A stretch of 64,000 nucleotides of DNA from Streptomyces sp. HSG2. GTDB lineage: Bacteria; Actinomycetota; Actinomycetes; Streptomycetales; Streptomycetaceae. The stretch covers positions 2,480,001-2,544,000 of the forward strand of contig NZ_CP066801.1 of assembly GCF_016598575.1 (NCBI RefSeq), in the 5' to 3' direction. This document shows, piece by piece, positions 63,056 to 64,000 of this stretch. Position 1 is the stretch's first letter. Each line of letters begins with the position of its first letter. The notes beneath the pieces are model-generated. The model saw only the letters and a list, made by a program, of their open reading frames with translations, did no database searches and was not told where the DNA came from. The position numbers and the translations under genes are program-made.

Positions 63056-63238
63056 AGGTCGGCGATTCGTCGCCCCGGTTCACGCCGCTCCGGGCGTGCG
63101 TCGCGGGGGGCGCCGGGCCGGCCCGATCCGGGCACGCCGACTCGGTCGAACGGCGGGGCGGGCCCACCCTCACGCCGTCGTCGGGAGCGGGCCCAGAGCC
63201 GGTCCGCGGCATCTCCGCTCGGGGCTCTCCCGTCCTCG

Positions 63239-64000
63239 TCAGCGCAGCTCCGCGGGCGGCGTCCGCTCGCCGTCGACCTTCTCCGTGCGCACGAGTTCGC
63301 CCCAGACGACGTAGCGGTAACGACTCGTGTACAGCGGCGTACACGTCGTCAGCGTGATGTAGTGGCCGGCCTCCTCCTTGCCCGACCCTTCCGGGATCGG
63401 GGCGAGGACACCGACGTTGAACTTCGACGTCTCCGGCAGGATGCCGTAGACCTCGTAGACGTACCAGGTGTCCTTCGTCTCGAAGACGATGGGGTCGCCC
63501 TCACCGATCCGATGGATGTCGTGGAACTTGGCTCCGTGGCCATCCCGGTGCGCGGCCAGCGAGAAGTTTCCCCGCTCGCCCGTCGTCGGGAGCGCCGACT
63601 CCACGGGATCGGTGTAGTAGCCCGCGACGCCGTCGTTGAGGACTTCCATCGAGGTGCCTTCCTCGACCAGGATCTCCTCGCCCGACATCGTGGGGACGTG
63701 CAGGAAGCCGATACCGGCCTCGGTGTCGAGCGCGCCCGGTCCGGTCGGCGCCGCGTCGGCCTGTTCCCACGTCTCACGGACCGCTCCGGCCTGCCGTCCC
63801 GCCTCTCGGTCCGCGAGGACGTTGGTCCACCAGAGGGAGTAGGCGACGAAGAGGCCGAGGACGACACCGGCCGTGATCAACATCTCGCCGAGGAAGCCGA
63901 CCAGCAGGGCGGCCGGGCCGGGCCCGCGTCTGCGGGCCGCCCTTCTTCCGGAGGAGCCCGGGGGTGGGGTTTCGGCAGGACCGTACGCGCCGTGCTTCGC
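63239..64000 (-). CDS. class E sortase (N-terminus beyond the window)
   Basis: A membrane transpeptidase that anchors surface proteins. The frame is open to the window end, so at least 253 residues are visible. A Pro/Arg-rich cytoplasmic segment, a membrane helix (MLITAGVVLGLFVAYSLWW), then the sortase barrel with the catalytic His in FSLAAHRDGHG, the Cys in ITLTTCTPLYTSRYRYVVWGEL (TLTTC) and the Arg in TSRYR. The ATG at 63883 is internal to the first helix, so the true start lies upstream. The class E assignment is based on fold and actinomycete context; it usually prefers LAxTG signals. Confidence 0.92.
   Translation of the reverse strand, partial: AKHGAYGPAETPPPGSSGRRAARRRGPGPAALLVGFLGEMLITAGVVLGLFVAYSLWWTNVLADREAGRQAGAVRETWEQADAAPTGPGALDTEAGIGFLHVPTMSGEEILVEEGTSMEVLNDGVAGYYTDPVESALPTTGERGNFSLAAHRDGHGAKFHDIHRIGEGDPIVFETKDTWYVYEVYGILPETSKFNVGVLAPIPEGSGKEEAGHYITLTTCTPLYTSRYRYVVWGELVRTEKVDGERTPPAELR

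Overview
The window is high-GC actinobacterial DNA. Gene content and order match a Streptomyces core chromosome on the replication-origin side: two branched-chain keto-acid dehydrogenase (bkd) operons with moeA/mobA between them, then a phenylacetate (paa) block, then fhaA-fhaB-pstP-SEDS-pknB-sortase. A perfect 14-bp parS site (18552-18565) and a perfect inverted pair of DnaA boxes (24673-24696) agree with an origin-proximal position.

Layout. 0.07-6.5 kb: SseB-like protein, large acyl-CoA dehydrogenase, M18 aminopeptidase, cupin, nitrilase-fold amidohydrolase, mycothiol-dependent isomerase-like protein. 6.76-7.09 kb: a 166-bp exact tandem duplication that includes the 3' end of a GntR regulator. 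7.8-11.4 kb: bkd operon 1. 11.7-16.3 kb: orphan LuxR-type response regulator, Ser/Thr kinase, bacterial proteasome activator, Pro-rich anchored protein. 16.4-24.6 kb: one leftward run of bkdA2-B2-C2, mobA, moeA, K+ channel and quinone oxidoreductase, mostly with 4-base stop/start overlaps; an Lrp/AsnC regulator diverges from it. 25.4-35.2 kb: TetR regulator, a decayed 3-hydroxyacyl-CoA dehydrogenase, paaN, a TrmH/HTTM/DUF5819 operon and paaABCDE. Three 14-bp palindromes ACCGA-N4-TCGGT in front of paaA, paaN and bkdA2 suggest one TetR regulon. 35.5-39.6 kb: acyl-CoA dehydrogenase, rhodanese, J-domain protein, DUF2252 protein.

40.3-55.4 kb is an accessory region next to tRNA-Leu(CAG). Perfect 40-bp palindromes with the same 12-bp centre stand at both edges. 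It holds complete IS1380, IS1634-like and IS701 elements, a frameshifted IS1182, and pieces of ISAzo13, IS5-like and other transposases, partly nested with readable target duplications. Cargo is a DUF2785 protein, a truncated CYTH-like protein in less GC-rich DNA, an unusual phosphoglycerate mutase-like enzyme (gpmI-like) lacking one substrate arginine, and a frameshifted, truncated TauD-like dioxygenase.

56.0-64.0 kb returns to core: the FHA/PP2C/SEDS/PknB cell-wall signalling cluster and a class E sortase (cut by the window end). The class B penicillin-binding protein gene usually found between the SEDS gene and pknB is absent; only 323 bp lie there. No CRISPR array and no rRNA were seen.
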